64,000 nt of DNA, taken from assembly GCA_017540545.1 (NCBI GenBank), contig JAFYAV010000001.1, forward strand, positions 62,001-126,000, read 5' to 3'. The stretch comes from Candidatus Saccharimonadota bacterium (GTDB lineage: Bacteria > Patescibacteriota > Saccharimonadia > Saccharimonadales > Saccharimonadaceae). Positions 32,150-41,004 of the stretch are shown piece by piece. The notes beneath the pieces are model-generated. The model saw only the letters and a program-made list of their open reading frames with translations. It searched no databases and was not told the origin of the DNA. Position 1 is the first letter of the stretch, and every line of letters starts with the position of its first letter. The position numbers and the translations under genes were made by a program.

Positions 32150-32211
32150 ATAAACAGTTTAGCATAAGCGACTCGCAAAACGCAAACGTTTTTCTGCCCC
32201 AAAATGTCAGC

Positions 32212-33270
32212 CTAAACGTTAAATTTAAATTCAACTACATCGCCGTCGCGCATTACGTAGTCTTTACCCTCCGTGCGCATTAAGCCCGCCTCGCGCACGG
32301 CCTTTTCCGACCCTAATCGCGCCAAGTCCTCGTACGGACAAATCGTCGCCGCAATAAAGCCCTTTTGAAAATCTGTATGAATCACTCCCGCCGCCTCTGG
32401 TGCTGTTGCGCCCTGCTTTATCGTCCAGGCACGAGTCTCTTTTTTTCCCGCCGTCAAAAAGCTCTGCAAGCCTAAAGTATCGTATGCCACATGCACCAGC
32501 TGGCTTAATCCATCCTCCGTAATTCCGTAACTGTCCAAAAATTCTTTTTTCTCTTCTGGCGCCATGTCTGCCATCTCGGACTCCAGCTTTGCATTCACGA
32601 ATACGCACTTCCGTGGCGCCACCAAATCTGTCAGCTCTTTCTTTTTTTCTTCATCAACCAACTCGTCTTCGTCCATATTAAACATATAAAAAACCGGCTT
32701 CGCCGACAGTAGCTCCAAGCCATCCACTGGCTCAATATGCAATGCGCCAGCCATTAGCTCGTTTAGTGCCTTCTCTGCTTGCTCCGAACGCTTAATTGCA
32801 TCTTTGTTGCCTCCTCGCGCTTCCTTCTGCATCTTCGGCAACGTCTTCTGTAAGGTTTCGACATCCGCCAACGCCAGTTCCATTTCCACTGTATCTATAT
32901 CGCGTTTCGGGTCTGGGCCGCCTGCCACGTGTGTTACGTTCGCATCTTTAAATGCTCGCACCACATGGCAAATCACTTTACACTCTCGGATATTCGCCAA
33001 AAATTTATTTCCCAACCCCTCACCTTTTGACGCCCCCGCAATCAAGCCCGCAATATCCACAAATTCAACCGTCGCCGGTACCACCTTGTCTGAATCATAC
33101 ATTTTTGCTAACACATTCAAACGCTCGTCTGGAACGCCTACTATTCCAGTATTTGGCTCTATCGTCGCAAACGGATAATTTGCCGCTAGCGCTCCCGCAT
33201 TCGTCAAAGCATTAAAAAGCGTACTCTTCCCCACATTCGCCAAGCCCACAATACCTATCTGCAAACTCAT
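32212..33270 (-). CDS. ychF: ribosome-associated ATPase YchF
   Basis: The Obg-like P-loop protein YchF (OLA1 family) prefers ATP to GTP and binds ribosomes. Walker A is GLANVGKST (~7-15), switch regions follow, G3 is DIAGL, and the G4 motif is degenerate (MFNMDEDEL), which explains the ATP preference. A helical insertion and the C-terminal TGS-like domain (ATICPYEDLARLGSEKAVRE and onward) complete ~352 aa. An ATG at 33270 is used; an in-frame TTG lies two codons earlier. TATAAT lies about 33 bases upstream. Confidence 0.95.
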   Translation of the reverse strand: MSLQIGIVGLANVGKSTLFNALTNAGALAANYPFATIEPNTGIVGVPDERLNVLAKMYDSDKVVPATVEFVDIAGLIAGASKGEGLGNKFLANIRECKVICHVVRAFKDANVTHVAGGPDPKRDIDTVEMELALADVETLQKTLPKMQKEARGGNKDAIKRSEQAEKALNELMAGALHIEPVDGLELLSAKPVFYMFNMDEDELVDEEKKKELTDLVAPRKCVFVNAKLESEMADMAPEEKKEFLDSYGITEDGLSQLVHVAYDTLGLQSFLTAGKKETRAWTIKQGATAPEAAGVIHTDFQKGFIAATICPYEDLARLGSEKAVREAGLMRTEGKDYVMRDGDVVEFKFNV

Positions 33271-33346
33271 AACCAACCTACATATCTATTATTCTAGACA
33301 TATATTATAACATGAACGGGCCCGCCGACCATTGTATAATGTCCTC

Positions 33347-33643
33347 ATGAAAATTATTACAATTTGCGGGAGCCTAAAATTTAAAAACGAAATCCTAGCA
33401 ATATCCGAAAAACTAGAGCTAGCAGGCAATGCCGTCATCGCACCGATATATCCGACAAACGAAGATAAAGATGCGTATACTGAAGAAGAAGTTGAAATTC
33501 TAGACAAGATGCATAAAGAAAAAATTAAAATTTCCGACGCAATCTATGTTGTAAACGTTGATGGATATATCGGCAGTAGCACAAAATCGGAAATTGAATT
33601 CGCCAAAAAACTCGGCAAAGAAATCATCTATTTAGAACAATAG
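33347..33643 (+). CDS. nucleoside 2-deoxyribosyltransferase-like protein
   Basis: 98 aa with a Rossmann-like start (KIITICGSLKFKNEI), a middle helix with DKMHKEKIKISDAIYVVN and a GYIGSSTKSEIEFAKKLGKE segment. This follows the plan of short deoxyribosyltransferase-like proteins: GS.rf at the N-terminus, D.. in the AD.v strand, G..t..E helix. Such proteins bind nucleotides or cleave N-glycosidic bonds. TATAAT (33335-33340) is exactly six bases before the ATG, so a leaderless mRNA is expected. Confidence 0.7.
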   Translation: MKIITICGSLKFKNEILAISEKLELAGNAVIAPIYPTNEDKDAYTEEEVEILDKMHKEKIKISDAIYVVNVDGYIGSSTKSEIEFAKKLGKEIIYLEQ

Positions 33644-33653
33644 ACACAAGGGA

Positions 33654-34223
33654 TTATTCCAGCGTCAACGTGAATATCTCGCCGGCATCCATCGTAGGCG
33701 TAGTCAATTCTAATGGCTCAGTTGCCTTAATAACAAAATCCTTCTTATCCGTAAACAAATCAATGCCGCCATCTTTATCCGAATACGATTTCGTCGTATG
33801 AATCTTCACGCTATCCTCTGATACTTCAGTAATCTTAAATACCAAGCCACCACCAATCGAACCACCACCATTACACTCTGCATTCAACTTTATCTTGCAA
33901 AATACTTCATTATTTTTTGGCTTCCCATTAACCTTTTCGCTGCTTTCTACCCAACTACTCCATGTATTTCTAACAATTTTAATAGTTGTAATTTTTCGAG
34001 TCACAGCCTTCAGCTCATTAATCTGTTCGTTCAGCCTTACAATTTTTTTATTTAGCTCACCAATCTCGTCAATTCTGCGTTGATTCTCAACTAATCCACA
34101 GACGCCAATTGCTATTCCACAGATAGCTAAAAGTGCCGTTATTATTATCCCAATTTTTATTGAACTCTCTTTTTTTCGTTCACATTTATTACTCATTGGC
34201 AAATCTTCATTCCGCTCTTTCAT
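33654..34223 (-). CDS. membrane-anchored coiled-coil protein, 189 aa
   Basis: A charged N-terminus (MKERNEDLPMSNKCERKK) precedes one TM (IGIIITALLAICGIAIGVCG, ~24-44), then a heptad-like coiled coil (NQRRIDEIGELNKKIVRLNEQINELK). The outward C-terminal beta domain has a Gly-rich CNGGGSIGGGLVFKITEV stretch. No family recognised. AATAAT ends six bases before the ATG, with TG two bases before it (an extended -10), so the mRNA may be leaderless. Confidence 0.75.
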   Translation of the reverse strand: MKERNEDLPMSNKCERKKESSIKIGIIITALLAICGIAIGVCGLVENQRRIDEIGELNKKIVRLNEQINELKAVTRKITTIKIVRNTWSSWVESSEKVNGKPKNNEVFCKIKLNAECNGGGSIGGGLVFKITEVSEDSVKIHTTKSYSDKDGGIDLFTDKKDFVIKATEPLELTTPTMDAGEIFTLTLE

Positions 34224-34257
34224 ACTTTCATTATTGCATACTTACAATGCGCTTATA

Positions 34258-35268
34258 CTAAAAATCAAAATCTAAATAAACGTAATCATCCAAATGATAG
34301 GCAAGACATTTATCAATCGCCCTCTTTGAGATTTTGCATATTTTCGACATTCTCTGACCATTACACAGCGGATCAATGTAACGCACTTTGGTTTCTTGGC
34401 GCACGCAATACACACCTTGCGGACGCTCTTTCGAAGTCTTCACGCGCTTTGCTCGCGCCCATTTCTCAAACACACTCGCATACTTCGAACTTCGGATAAT
34501 TTCTATTACTTCCGATTCCTTCAACTCATATAATTGTTTTACTGAAAGCAAATCATCATCACACATTCTCTTCAATAAATCCGCCATAAACTGAAGCGAA
34601 TAGACATTCCTACCGTTCCGATACATCATCGAAAATTTACTCGCAAGCCGCACGAATTTCCTCGCAATCGCTTTCGTCTTAAACCCAAGCTCGGGCTCAC
34701 CTTTTTCGTTTCTTTGCACTTCAATGTCTTCGTATATCTCTTTAACATCCTCGAACGACAACCCACCATAAGAATACATCGCACCCGAAAGTGTATATTC
34801 CAATCTGTCTACTGACAATTTCGGAGTATCGTTATCCAGGACTGGATAACGGTGACAATCATCGACTTCTTCGACTTTAATGCCATCTCGCGCTAGCAGG
34901 CTCATCGTGTGCTTTGACTCTTTAATAAAAAATGTCGTCAAAGCCTCTGTTGATTCCTGAGTCAAATAATCCCCATTCAAATAGTCCACACAATGTTTAA
35001 ACGCCGGCGTCGCAATATCATGAAATAGCCCAGCTAAAGCTTGTTTTTTGTCATGCGTAAAATGCCAGACCATCAACGCTACAGCAATCGTATGATCGTA
35101 GTTAGAATAAAACGTATCAATCCCCGACATGTCCGAATAGGCCGTTCCACAGGTCATGCTAATATATTTTTCTGCCTGCAATCTTTTCATTGGCAAATAA
35201 TCATCTAGCCAATCTGGATAATTCTCGCACAAAACCTTATAGTATTCATCCGTCTCTGCGCGTTTCAT
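34258..35268 (-). CDS. HD-domain phosphohydrolase
   Basis: 336 aa from the ATG at 35268, seven bases after TATAAT. The HD motif runs H59 (SNYDHT), H83-D84 (AGLFHDIA) and D154 (SVDRLEY), a full metal-binding set. The AAL.FHDI.TP.F.H arrangement resembles dNTP triphosphohydrolases and related nucleotide phosphohydrolases. The C-terminal third is helical and basic. It lies downstream of a ribonucleotide-reductase-like gene and near a deoxyribosyltransferase-like gene, so a role in (deoxy)nucleotide turnover is plausible, not shown. Confidence 0.75.
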   Translation of the reverse strand: MKRAETDEYYKVLCENYPDWLDDYLPMKRLQAEKYISMTCGTAYSDMSGIDTFYSNYDHTIAVALMVWHFTHDKKQALAGLFHDIATPAFKHCVDYLNGDYLTQESTEALTTFFIKESKHTMSLLARDGIKVEEVDDCHRYPVLDNDTPKLSVDRLEYTLSGAMYSYGGLSFEDVKEIYEDIEVQRNEKGEPELGFKTKAIARKFVRLASKFSMMYRNGRNVYSLQFMADLLKRMCDDDLLSVKQLYELKESEVIEIIRSSKYASVFEKWARAKRVKTSKERPQGVYCVRQETKVRYIDPLCNGQRMSKICKISKRAIDKCLAYHLDDYVYLDFDF

Positions 35269-35302
35269 GCCCCGAATTATAGCACTCCCATCTTGCCCCA
35301 TC

Positions 35303-35330
35303 AAAAAGCTCCGAGCAAATCGGAGCTTTG
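35303..35330 (-). terminator. Rho-independent terminator
   Basis: On the minus strand AAAGCTCCGA pairs with TCGGAGCTTT around TTTGC, followed by a T run. It ends the gene at 35353 and lies just upstream of the HD gene promoter. Confidence 0.85.
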
Positions 35331-35352
35331 ATAATCGACAAATAACTTCTAA

Positions 35353-35787
35353 TTAGCCCGCATACGCGACATTATGAGACAACGCCTGCTCTTCCAAAAG
35401 TCGCGCCCTAGCACCATCATCAATTGCAGAATTGACCGAATGCTTCACTCTTGCTTTTTCCTCGGCCTTCTTGCCATCATTCCAACGCTCTAATGTGCCC
35501 ACGAGATATCCCGTAATTCGGCGCAAACGCTCGAACTTGCTCCCAAAATACTCATCGTGATCCTCGAAATACTTTTTCGCATTCTCTTCACTGCCACATT
35601 TTTCGATCAACGCTGTGCCCAATTCTATCAAACGACTCACATGCAAATTATCAAAATTATCTACGGTTTTTAGCGCTTTCTCGATATCATTTTTGCCAAC
35701 TTTTGCATACTTATTCAAAGATTTTTCAAAACGCTCTAAATCAAATTTGGTTGCATCATTTGCGTCATAATAAATAATATTTCTCAT
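35353..35787 (-). CDS. short protein with anaerobic ribonucleotide reductase-like motif
   Basis: 144 aa. Residues ~90-120 read RLRRITGYLVGTLERWNDGK followed by KAEEKARVKH, which resembles the R-x-TGY-L-x(6)-WN-x-GK-x-E segment near the C-terminus of class III (NrdD) and related reductases. The rest is helical and lacks the zinc Cys pairs and glycyl-radical loop, so it cannot be a whole reductase. The NrdR-like operator in its promoter supports a link to ribonucleotide reduction. It could be a reductase accessory protein or a detached domain. Ribosome site GAGGAAAT precedes the ATG. Confidence 0.6.
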   Translation of the reverse strand: MRNIIYYDANDATKFDLERFEKSLNKYAKVGKNDIEKALKTVDNFDNLHVSRLIELGTALIEKCGSEENAKKYFEDHDEYFGSKFERLRRITGYLVGTLERWNDGKKAEEKARVKHSVNSAIDDGARARLLEEQALSHNVAYAG

Positions 35788-35816
35788 ATTTCCTCTGTAT
35801 TTATGTTGCTAACTCC

Positions 35817-35872
35817 ATAATATACGCTATATATAGCGTAGTCAAGACAAAAATGGCGCTATATCTGGTGCT
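35817..35872 (-). promoter_or_regulatory. promoter with paired NrdR-like boxes
   Basis: On the minus strand, TTGACT (complement of 35840-35845) and TATTAT (complement of 35817-35822) are 17 bp apart. The spacer lies entirely within the palindrome TACGCTATATATAGCGTA (35823-35840). A weaker copy, GGCGCTATATCTGGTGCT (35855-35872), lies with its centre 32 bp away, three helical turns. NrdR, the ATP/dATP-sensing repressor of reductase genes, is known to bind such paired boxes 31-32 bp apart. Occupied boxes would block this promoter. Confidence 0.7.
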
Positions 35873-35919
35873 TATGTATATTTTACAACACTACCACTTT
35901 ACGCCATCGCAACCGCAAG

Positions 35920-35948
35920 TTGACAAAAACGCATTATTATCATAAAAT
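35920..35948 (+). promoter_or_regulatory. sigma70-type promoter
   Basis: TTGACA (35920-35925), 17 bp, TAAAAT (35943-35948), upstream of the 131-aa gene. Confidence 0.75.
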
Positions 35949-35994
35949 ATAAAAGCTCATTCGTATGTCCAGCAATTCCAAAGGAGGTGTATTT

Positions 35995-36390
35995 ATGCTG
36001 GCAAATAATAAAATAGAAGTCCCAATCTTAAAGGGACCGAGCGAAGAGATGGTCTCGCTCGTCGCGGAAGCGATATGCGAAAGTCGCAAATTGGACTATG
36101 GGCCACCATTCTACGCAAGTAAACTCCTGAAATTTCAGATACCCGGAAAACGCTTCCTCCCGTTCTGTCGCCACATTACATTCAACGGGCAAATCAATTC
36201 GATCGAGAAAACAAACGGAGGCGAATGGAAAATCCGCGGCGAGTTTTTCCCTAAAAGGAAGTATGTCGTACGGACCTCAAGGGGCGTTGAATACGTAATT
36301 CCTGAAGGGAAGAAAATAGAATACGAACTGACATATCAATATCATCCCGATAAGTTATCTGGAAATAACATCGTCACAATGTACGTATGA
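35995..36390 (+). CDS. hypothetical protein, 131 aa
   Basis: I do not recognise it. The start MLANNKIEV (35995) follows AAAGGAGGTG by six bases; an in-frame ATG at 35965 precedes the site and is rejected. An N-terminal helix (EEMVSLVAEAICESRKL) is followed by a beta-rich part with GEFFPKRKYVVRTSRGVEYV, suggesting a small alpha+beta fold. There is no TM or signal. It has its own promoter, short leader and strong terminator, like the other ORFan cassettes. Confidence 0.8.
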   Translation: MLANNKIEVPILKGPSEEMVSLVAEAICESRKLDYGPPFYASKLLKFQIPGKRFLPFCRHITFNGQINSIEKTNGGEWKIRGEFFPKRKYVVRTSRGVEYVIPEGKKIEYELTYQYHPDKLSGNNIVTMYV

Positions 36391-36397
36391 GCAATCC

Positions 36398-36425
36398 ACG
36401 CCGGCTACGATAGCCGGCGTTTTTT
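36398..36425 (+). terminator. Rho-independent terminator
   Basis: ACGCCGGCTA (36398-36407) pairs with TAGCCGGCGT (36411-36420) around CGA, followed by six T. Confidence 0.9.
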
Positions 36426-36502
36426 ATTAATCCCATTACACGACTAAACCAAACCGCAAACCGCAGATTGCCTTCATGATAAAATACCCAAAAAGGACGC
36501 TC

Positions 36503-37099
36503 GTGATCATATTACTTTCTAGCAATAATCAAATACTCAAACAATATCTTCAACCAAACGCCGCCGTTGGTTTCATCCCCACAGCGTCAGAACTAGACGA
36601 TGATCGATGGTATATGGAAAAAGATCACACCGCCATCACTAATATGGGCTTCAACGTCATCGATATCGAAATATCCTCCGAATCAAAAACCGAAATTACC
36701 GACAAGCTAGCCCGCGTAGATGCCGTATTTGTTGCAGGAGGCAATACTTTTTATCTACTTCAAAAACTCAAAGAAAAAGACGTCCTATCGAACCTTGCGG
36801 ATTTTGCCCACCATAAAACTTACATTGGCGCTAGCGCCGGTTCTTGCATTGCCTGCCCTTCCATTGACTATCTCGATAAGCTCGACGACAAAAACCAGGC
36901 ACCGCTACTAGTCCAATATAATGCCTTAAATCTTGTCAATTTCTACATTCTGCCTCACTACAATAGTAAAGATAGATATACAAACGGCGCCAACCAAATC
37001 GAAGCTACATATCCAAACCGTAAATTCATCAAACTACCCGATAACCAGGCTATCATCGTCAACGAAAAAGGCAGCTACGAGATTGTCGCAACTGCCTAA
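36503..37099 (+). CDS. peptidase E-like (S51) protein
   Basis: 198 aa from GTG at 36503 (VIILLSSNN). The upstream in-frame ATG at 36476 overlaps a GATAAAAT -10 box and is unlikely to be translated; AAAGGA precedes the GTG. A strand-loop VFVAGGNTFYLLQ and the nucleophile elbow GASAGSCI match family S51 (dipeptidase E, cyanophycinase), with the catalytic Ser at GxSAGS. The substrate is unknown; PepE cleaves Asp-X dipeptides, which would fit peptide salvage. Confidence 0.8.
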   Translation: MIILLSSNNQILKQYLQPNAAVGFIPTASELDDDRWYMEKDHTAITNMGFNVIDIEISSESKTEITDKLARVDAVFVAGGNTFYLLQKLKEKDVLSNLADFAHHKTYIGASAGSCIACPSIDYLDKLDDKNQAPLLVQYNALNLVNFYILPHYNSKDRYTNGANQIEATYPNRKFIKLPDNQAIIVNEKGSYEIVATA

Positions 37100-37123
37100 T
37101 CGCCCAAAACCATCCAACTTAGC

Positions 37124-37771
37124 TTAGTTCAACCTACCTTTCCTTAATTTCAAAACTTTATCCGCATGGCTTGCCACTTGTTTGCTATGCGTAACAATTA
37201 TCACAATTTTCTTTTCTTTATGCGCCAGCTCTTTGAATAAATCGATAATCATCTCCTCCGTCTCTTCATCCAAATTACCCGTCGGCTCATCCGCCACAAT
37301 AATCGGCGAATTTGATGCAATCGCTCGTGCAATCGCCACACGTTGCTGCTGGCCACCAGATAATTTTCCAATTAACCGGTTTCCTTCTTCTTCCGATAGG
37401 CCAACTTGTTTCAAATATTTATTCGCATCAACTTTTCGCCCGTCAAAGTCAATCGCAATTTCCACATTTTCTTTTGCCGTCATATATTTAATCAAGTTAT
37501 ACGATTGAAACACGATGTTTACATACTTTAATCGGAACTCCGAACCGCCAATCTTTCGCAAGCTCTTGCCGTTGTACTTAATATCGCCATCTTGCAAACG
37601 ATCCAAAGCAGATACTAGCGACAGGAACGTCGTCTTCCCCGAACCGCTCTCGCCCACAATCGCATATATCTTCCCAGCTTCAAATTCGGCGTTTACATCT
37701 CTCAAAACCTGCTGCTCCCCAGAAGCGTTCATATAACTATAAGAAACATTTTCAACTTTTAAAGTATTCAT
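37124..37771 (-). CDS. MacB/LolD-type ABC transporter ATPase
   Basis: 215 aa from the ATG at 37771, seven bases after GGAAGGAG. Walker [11 protein letters not shown]-loop [10 protein letters not shown], signature [14 protein letters not shown], Walker [15 protein letters not shown] and H-loop IIVTHS are all present. This is the MacB/LolD class that drives mechanotransmission with FtsX-type permeases. It lies four bases after the permease gene, in one operon with a two-component system. Confidence 0.9.
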   Translation of the reverse strand: MNTLKVENVSYSYMNASGEQQVLRDVNAEFEAGKIYAIVGESGSGKTTFLSLVSALDRLQDGDIKYNGKSLRKIGGSEFRLKYVNIVFQSYNLIKYMTAKENVEIAIDFDGRKVDANKYLKQVGLSEEEGNRLIGKLSGGQQQRVAIARAIASNSPIIVADEPTGNLDEETEEMIIDLFKELAHKEKKIVIIVTHSKQVASHADKVLKLRKGRLN

Positions 37772-37775
37772 TTTT

Positions 37776-39284
37776 CTACTCCTTCCCTGCCAATATTTCT
37801 TTTGGCTGATAACGCAATACATTAATTGATGGCAAGATTAGAGCAAGTACAATCACCAAATATCCAGTCGCAAACAAGAGCACGAAGTCTATCGGAGTCG
37901 CATTAATATCTAGCTTTACATCTTTATTGCTATTAGCGAGCATTCGCTGTTTCATATTTGAACCGCCCATCCCGGCACCCTCCGGAGGAGTCGGCATGTC
38001 ACTGCTGCCCCCTCTCGTTTGCGTACCAGGACGACCAAAGTTGCGTTCCGATTGCTGTGCGCTTGAAGCCGTTTGTGACTCCAGAATACTCTGCCCCATC
38101 GCCTTCGCTAAGAATGTACCCGAAACCGACGCCAAAACAAAACCAAAAGTACCTACAATTAATAATTCAGCCGCAATTTGCCCGATAATATTACTTTTAT
38201 GCGCACCAAGCGACAACAATACACCCATTTCATAACGTCGATCTTTCACATTTATTGTCACAATCAGCGTGATAATTATGATAGCTGCAACAATCACGAT
38301 TATCAAAATCGTCGTCGCAAAACTGCCAACACTCTCAATCGAACTCGACATTGCATCATACTCACTCGTATCAACGGCAATCTTCATATTATTCTCAGCC
38401 AATTCCGCAAAATCCGTGTTAATCTTCTCGACAAATTCTTCGGCCTTATCGGAATTAATCATATAGTAATTTACATTACTCACATCATACTCCCCGTCAT
38501 TATAATCACTGTCACTCAAAAATTTCGCAGCCGTTTCGATATTCATATAAATCGCATTCGCATTTGCGCGCTCTTCAGAAGAATCATAAATTCCAATCAC
38601 CTCCAGCTCGACGGCTTTTCCGGTGTAAACATTTTTAATCTTGAATTTATCGCCTACTTTAAGACTATTGAGTTCCGCAAACTCATACGATATCATCGCT
38701 TTATCATTCGAATCTTCATCGAAGTATGTACCATCTTTTATCGTAATCGTTTCATTTTGTACGCCCGCAATGTACGCGTAGGCATTAATGCCAGAAATCG
38801 TAATATCGCTATCCAACTTGCTCGAGCTGCTCGAAGATCCTCTCATTCTATCGCCTAGTCCATTCGGACCACCAGGCATTTCGCTGCCGCTTTCTGATTC
38901 TACTATCTCTAAATCGGCCGAATTTGCCGATGTAGATAATTCATAGGAATAATCTTTTACGTAATCCGAATACTCCGCAATTTTATTTGCCGTCTCAACC
39001 GTAATTGCTGGGCGCATCATATTTTTAAACATTTCTTTACGGTCGCTTCCATTTTCTATTTCCTCTTTCTGCGCTTCACGAATTGCATCCATGTCGGCCT
39101 GGATTGTCACGGTTCCGCCCAAAGTAGACTTCGCATAATCCATTTGCGCCCCCACCGCAGTCTTAATCGTAATCGCCGCCAGCACTAAATTTGCCATCAT
39201 AAAGAAGATTAGCGTCAATATAATTGTGCGACTGAGTTTTCGTTTTATCGACAAAAAACTCCTTTTCAGCATGTTTCTAAACAT
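37776..39284 (-). CDS. MacB-type ABC transporter permease
   Basis: 502 aa. TM1 (LILTLIFFMMANLVLAAITI, ~22-44) is followed by a large outward domain (~45-320), then TM2-TM4 in the C-terminal FtsX domain (ATTILIIVIVAAIIIITLIV; IAAELLIVGTFGFVLASVS; PIDFVLLFATGYLVIVLALI). A Gly/Pro/Met-rich insertion lies in the loop between TM3 and TM4. AGGAAAGG precedes the ATG. With its ATPase it should form an efflux or lipid/peptide-sensing exporter, probably controlled by the adjacent sensor kinase. Confidence 0.85.
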   Translation of the reverse strand: MFRNMLKRSFLSIKRKLSRTIILTLIFFMMANLVLAAITIKTAVGAQMDYAKSTLGGTVTIQADMDAIREAQKEEIENGSDRKEMFKNMMRPAITVETANKIAEYSDYVKDYSYELSTSANSADLEIVESESGSEMPGGPNGLGDRMRGSSSSSSKLDSDITISGINAYAYIAGVQNETITIKDGTYFDEDSNDKAMISYEFAELNSLKVGDKFKIKNVYTGKAVELEVIGIYDSSEERANANAIYMNIETAAKFLSDSDYNDGEYDVSNVNYYMINSDKAEEFVEKINTDFAELAENNMKIAVDTSEYDAMSSSIESVGSFATTILIIVIVAAIIIITLIVTINVKDRRYEMGVLLSLGAHKSNIIGQIAAELLIVGTFGFVLASVSGTFLAKAMGQSILESQTASSAQQSERNFGRPGTQTRGGSSDMPTPPEGAGMGGSNMKQRMLANSNKDVKLDINATPIDFVLLFATGYLVIVLALILPSINVLRYQPKEILAGKE

Positions 39285-39341
39285 TATTCTTTCCTTTCCT
39301 ATTTCTTAGTCAGATTATCTCGCCGAAGCTTAAAACAAAGC

Positions 39342-40271
39342 TTAAAATTCCAAAATAAAACTCGTAGTCTTTTTGTCTGATTCTGCCCTAATCTTCCAAC
39401 CGTTGCGCTCAGCTACCGCTTTCGCAATTGCCAAACCAAGGCCTGAACCTTCTGCTGTTTTATCTGTCTGATAAAATCTATCGAATACCTTCGTCAATTT
39501 CTCTGCTGGAATCGTTTTTCCATCATTCTTAACAGTCAACACTCCATCTACTAAGAACACTTCAATCTTCGTTTTCGAATATTTCACGGCATTATCGAGC
39601 AAGATATCTACGATTTGTGCAAAATCCGACTCGGCAATTTTCGCATTCGCCTTTTCTGGCAAATCCATTCTTATTTTCTTATCTCCTAACCGTGCCACAA
39701 TTAGCTGTTCGCGCTTCTTTAAGAGCTTCGCGATGTCCACCTCTTTCTTTGCCGATTTCTCAGTGCGCCCATCCGTCCGCGCTAAAACCAATAAATCATT
39801 CACTAATTTCGCCGCTCGATCTAGCTCTGAATCGACATTATTCGTCCACGGCTGCTCCGTCGTACCTAACGCTTCAAAGTTCGCTCGTGCCACCGCAATC
39901 GGCGTTTTCAGCTCGTGTGACGCATTCGCGATAAACTCTTTTTGTTTGTTATACGCATCCTTAACCGGCCGAATTGAGTTTTCGGCCATATAATAACTCG
40001 TTATAAATACTAAAAGTTCCGTCATTATGGCAACCAAAACCAACGTTATGCCTAAACGTTCAATTCTTACCTGACGGTCATTCTCGATTTCTTCAATCAT
40101 CGCTTCGCGCCACTCGCTCGATATATTCGGTCGATTCGGCAATTCTTTCGGCGGATTATTCGTATTCGAAATCGCCGTCACTGCAAAAATCGTGCCAAAC
40201 GAAACTCCTAAGATAATCGTCGTAATGACCATGTTGGTCAGAATAAAATTATTTCGCAATTCCTTAAACAT
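39342..40271 (-). CDS. sensor histidine kinase
   Basis: 309 aa. TM1 (IITTIILGVSFGTIFAV-like, ~15-34), a short outward loop (~35-75) with NNPPKELPNRPN, TM2 (~76-97), then DHp with the phospho-acceptor in ASHELKTPIAVARA and an HATPase domain (N box DILLDNAVKYS, G boxes GSGLGLAIAKAVAERNG). The small sensing loop suggests detection at or in the membrane. It begins one base after the response regulator stop. Confidence 0.9.
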   Translation of the reverse strand: MFKELRNNFILTNMVITTIILGVSFGTIFAVTAISNTNNPPKELPNRPNISSEWREAMIEEIENDRQVRIERLGITLVLVAIMTELLVFITSYYMAENSIRPVKDAYNKQKEFIANASHELKTPIAVARANFEALGTTEQPWTNNVDSELDRAAKLVNDLLVLARTDGRTEKSAKKEVDIAKLLKKREQLIVARLGDKKIRMDLPEKANAKIAESDFAQIVDILLDNAVKYSKTKIEVFLVDGVLTVKNDGKTIPAEKLTKVFDRFYQTDKTAEGSGLGLAIAKAVAERNGWKIRAESDKKTTSFILEF

Positions 40272-40272
40272 A

Positions 40273-40932
40273 CTATGCTTCTACAATCTTATACCCAAAC
40301 CCACGCACAGAACTAATCTCGGCTTTGCTATCCACTTTTCGCAAAATTTTACGCAACCGCGAAATATATACTTCGATATAATTATCTTCACCAAAAGCAT
40401 CGCCGCCCCAAATCTTATTCAATAAATAATCTTTTTTCACGATTTTGCCCGGCATCTTCATTAGTTCGCAAATAATCCCTGCTTCTTTTGCCGTCAACGA
40501 AACACCGTTCAAGCTCTTTTCGTTTACGTCGTAAACTAAATTCAAATATTTAATTTTCTCTTCTCGCAACTCTGCTGGTCGACGCAATAATGCCTTGATT
40601 CTAGCCACCAACTCCGCCGTCTTAAATGGCTTAGCCAAATAGTCATCTGCGCCCGCTTCCAGGCCATGCACTTTATCCTCCACTTCCGATAACGCCGATA
40701 GCATAATCACCGGCGTCACCATCTTCCTCTCGCGCATTCGGCGCAAAATATCGATACCCGAAAGTTTCGGCAACATTACATCCAAAATTACCACATCGTA
40801 AATTTCATCCACGGCCTTGTTCAGACCCTCCTCGCCATCAAAAGCCAAATCGCAATCTATGCCTTCTTTTCCCAAGTTGTGCTTCACAGCTTCCGCCAAG
40901 AATTGTTCATCTTCTACATATAGAACTCTCAT
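40273..40932 (-). CDS. OmpR/PhoB-family response regulator
   Basis: 219 aa. Receiver domain with the acidic pair near VEDEQF, phospho-Asp in VVILDVMLPKLSG (~51) and the KPF motif (LAKPFKTAELV). The C-terminal winged helix has the usual EVYISRLRKILRKVD recognition region. AGGAGAAAA precedes the ATG. First gene of the operon regulator-kinase-permease-ATPase, so it probably controls the exporter and itself. Confidence 0.92.
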   Translation of the reverse strand: MRVLYVEDEQFLAEAVKHNLGKEGIDCDLAFDGEEGLNKAVDEIYDVVILDVMLPKLSGIDILRRMRERKMVTPVIMLSALSEVEDKVHGLEAGADDYLAKPFKTAELVARIKALLRRPAELREEKIKYLNLVYDVNEKSLNGVSLTAKEAGIICELMKMPGKIVKKDYLLNKIWGGDAFGEDNYIEVYISRLRKILRKVDSKAEISSVRGFGYKIVEA

Positions 40933-41004
40933 GTTTTTCTCCTGTGTTTCTATAATATCAATTCTAAGAGGCCAAGCTGAAAAAAGCTTAAAAAGCCAAA
41001 AACT

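Noticed and set aside
35823-35840. Palindrome considered as a toxin-antitoxin operator
   Set aside because: No antitoxin-like DNA-binding protein or toxin is adjacent; the spacing of paired boxes and the reductase-like gene fit NrdR better.
36476-36502. ATG at 36476 as start of the peptidase E-like gene
   Set aside because: It overlaps a GATAAAAT -10 box and would add nine residues before the first strand of the family; GTG 36503 with AAAGGA upstream fits better.
38178-38858. 226-codon plus-strand frame opposite the ABC permease
   Set aside because: It lies fully antisense to a permease with clear TM and outward domains; the composition is Ile/Arg/Asn-rich as expected of a shadow.
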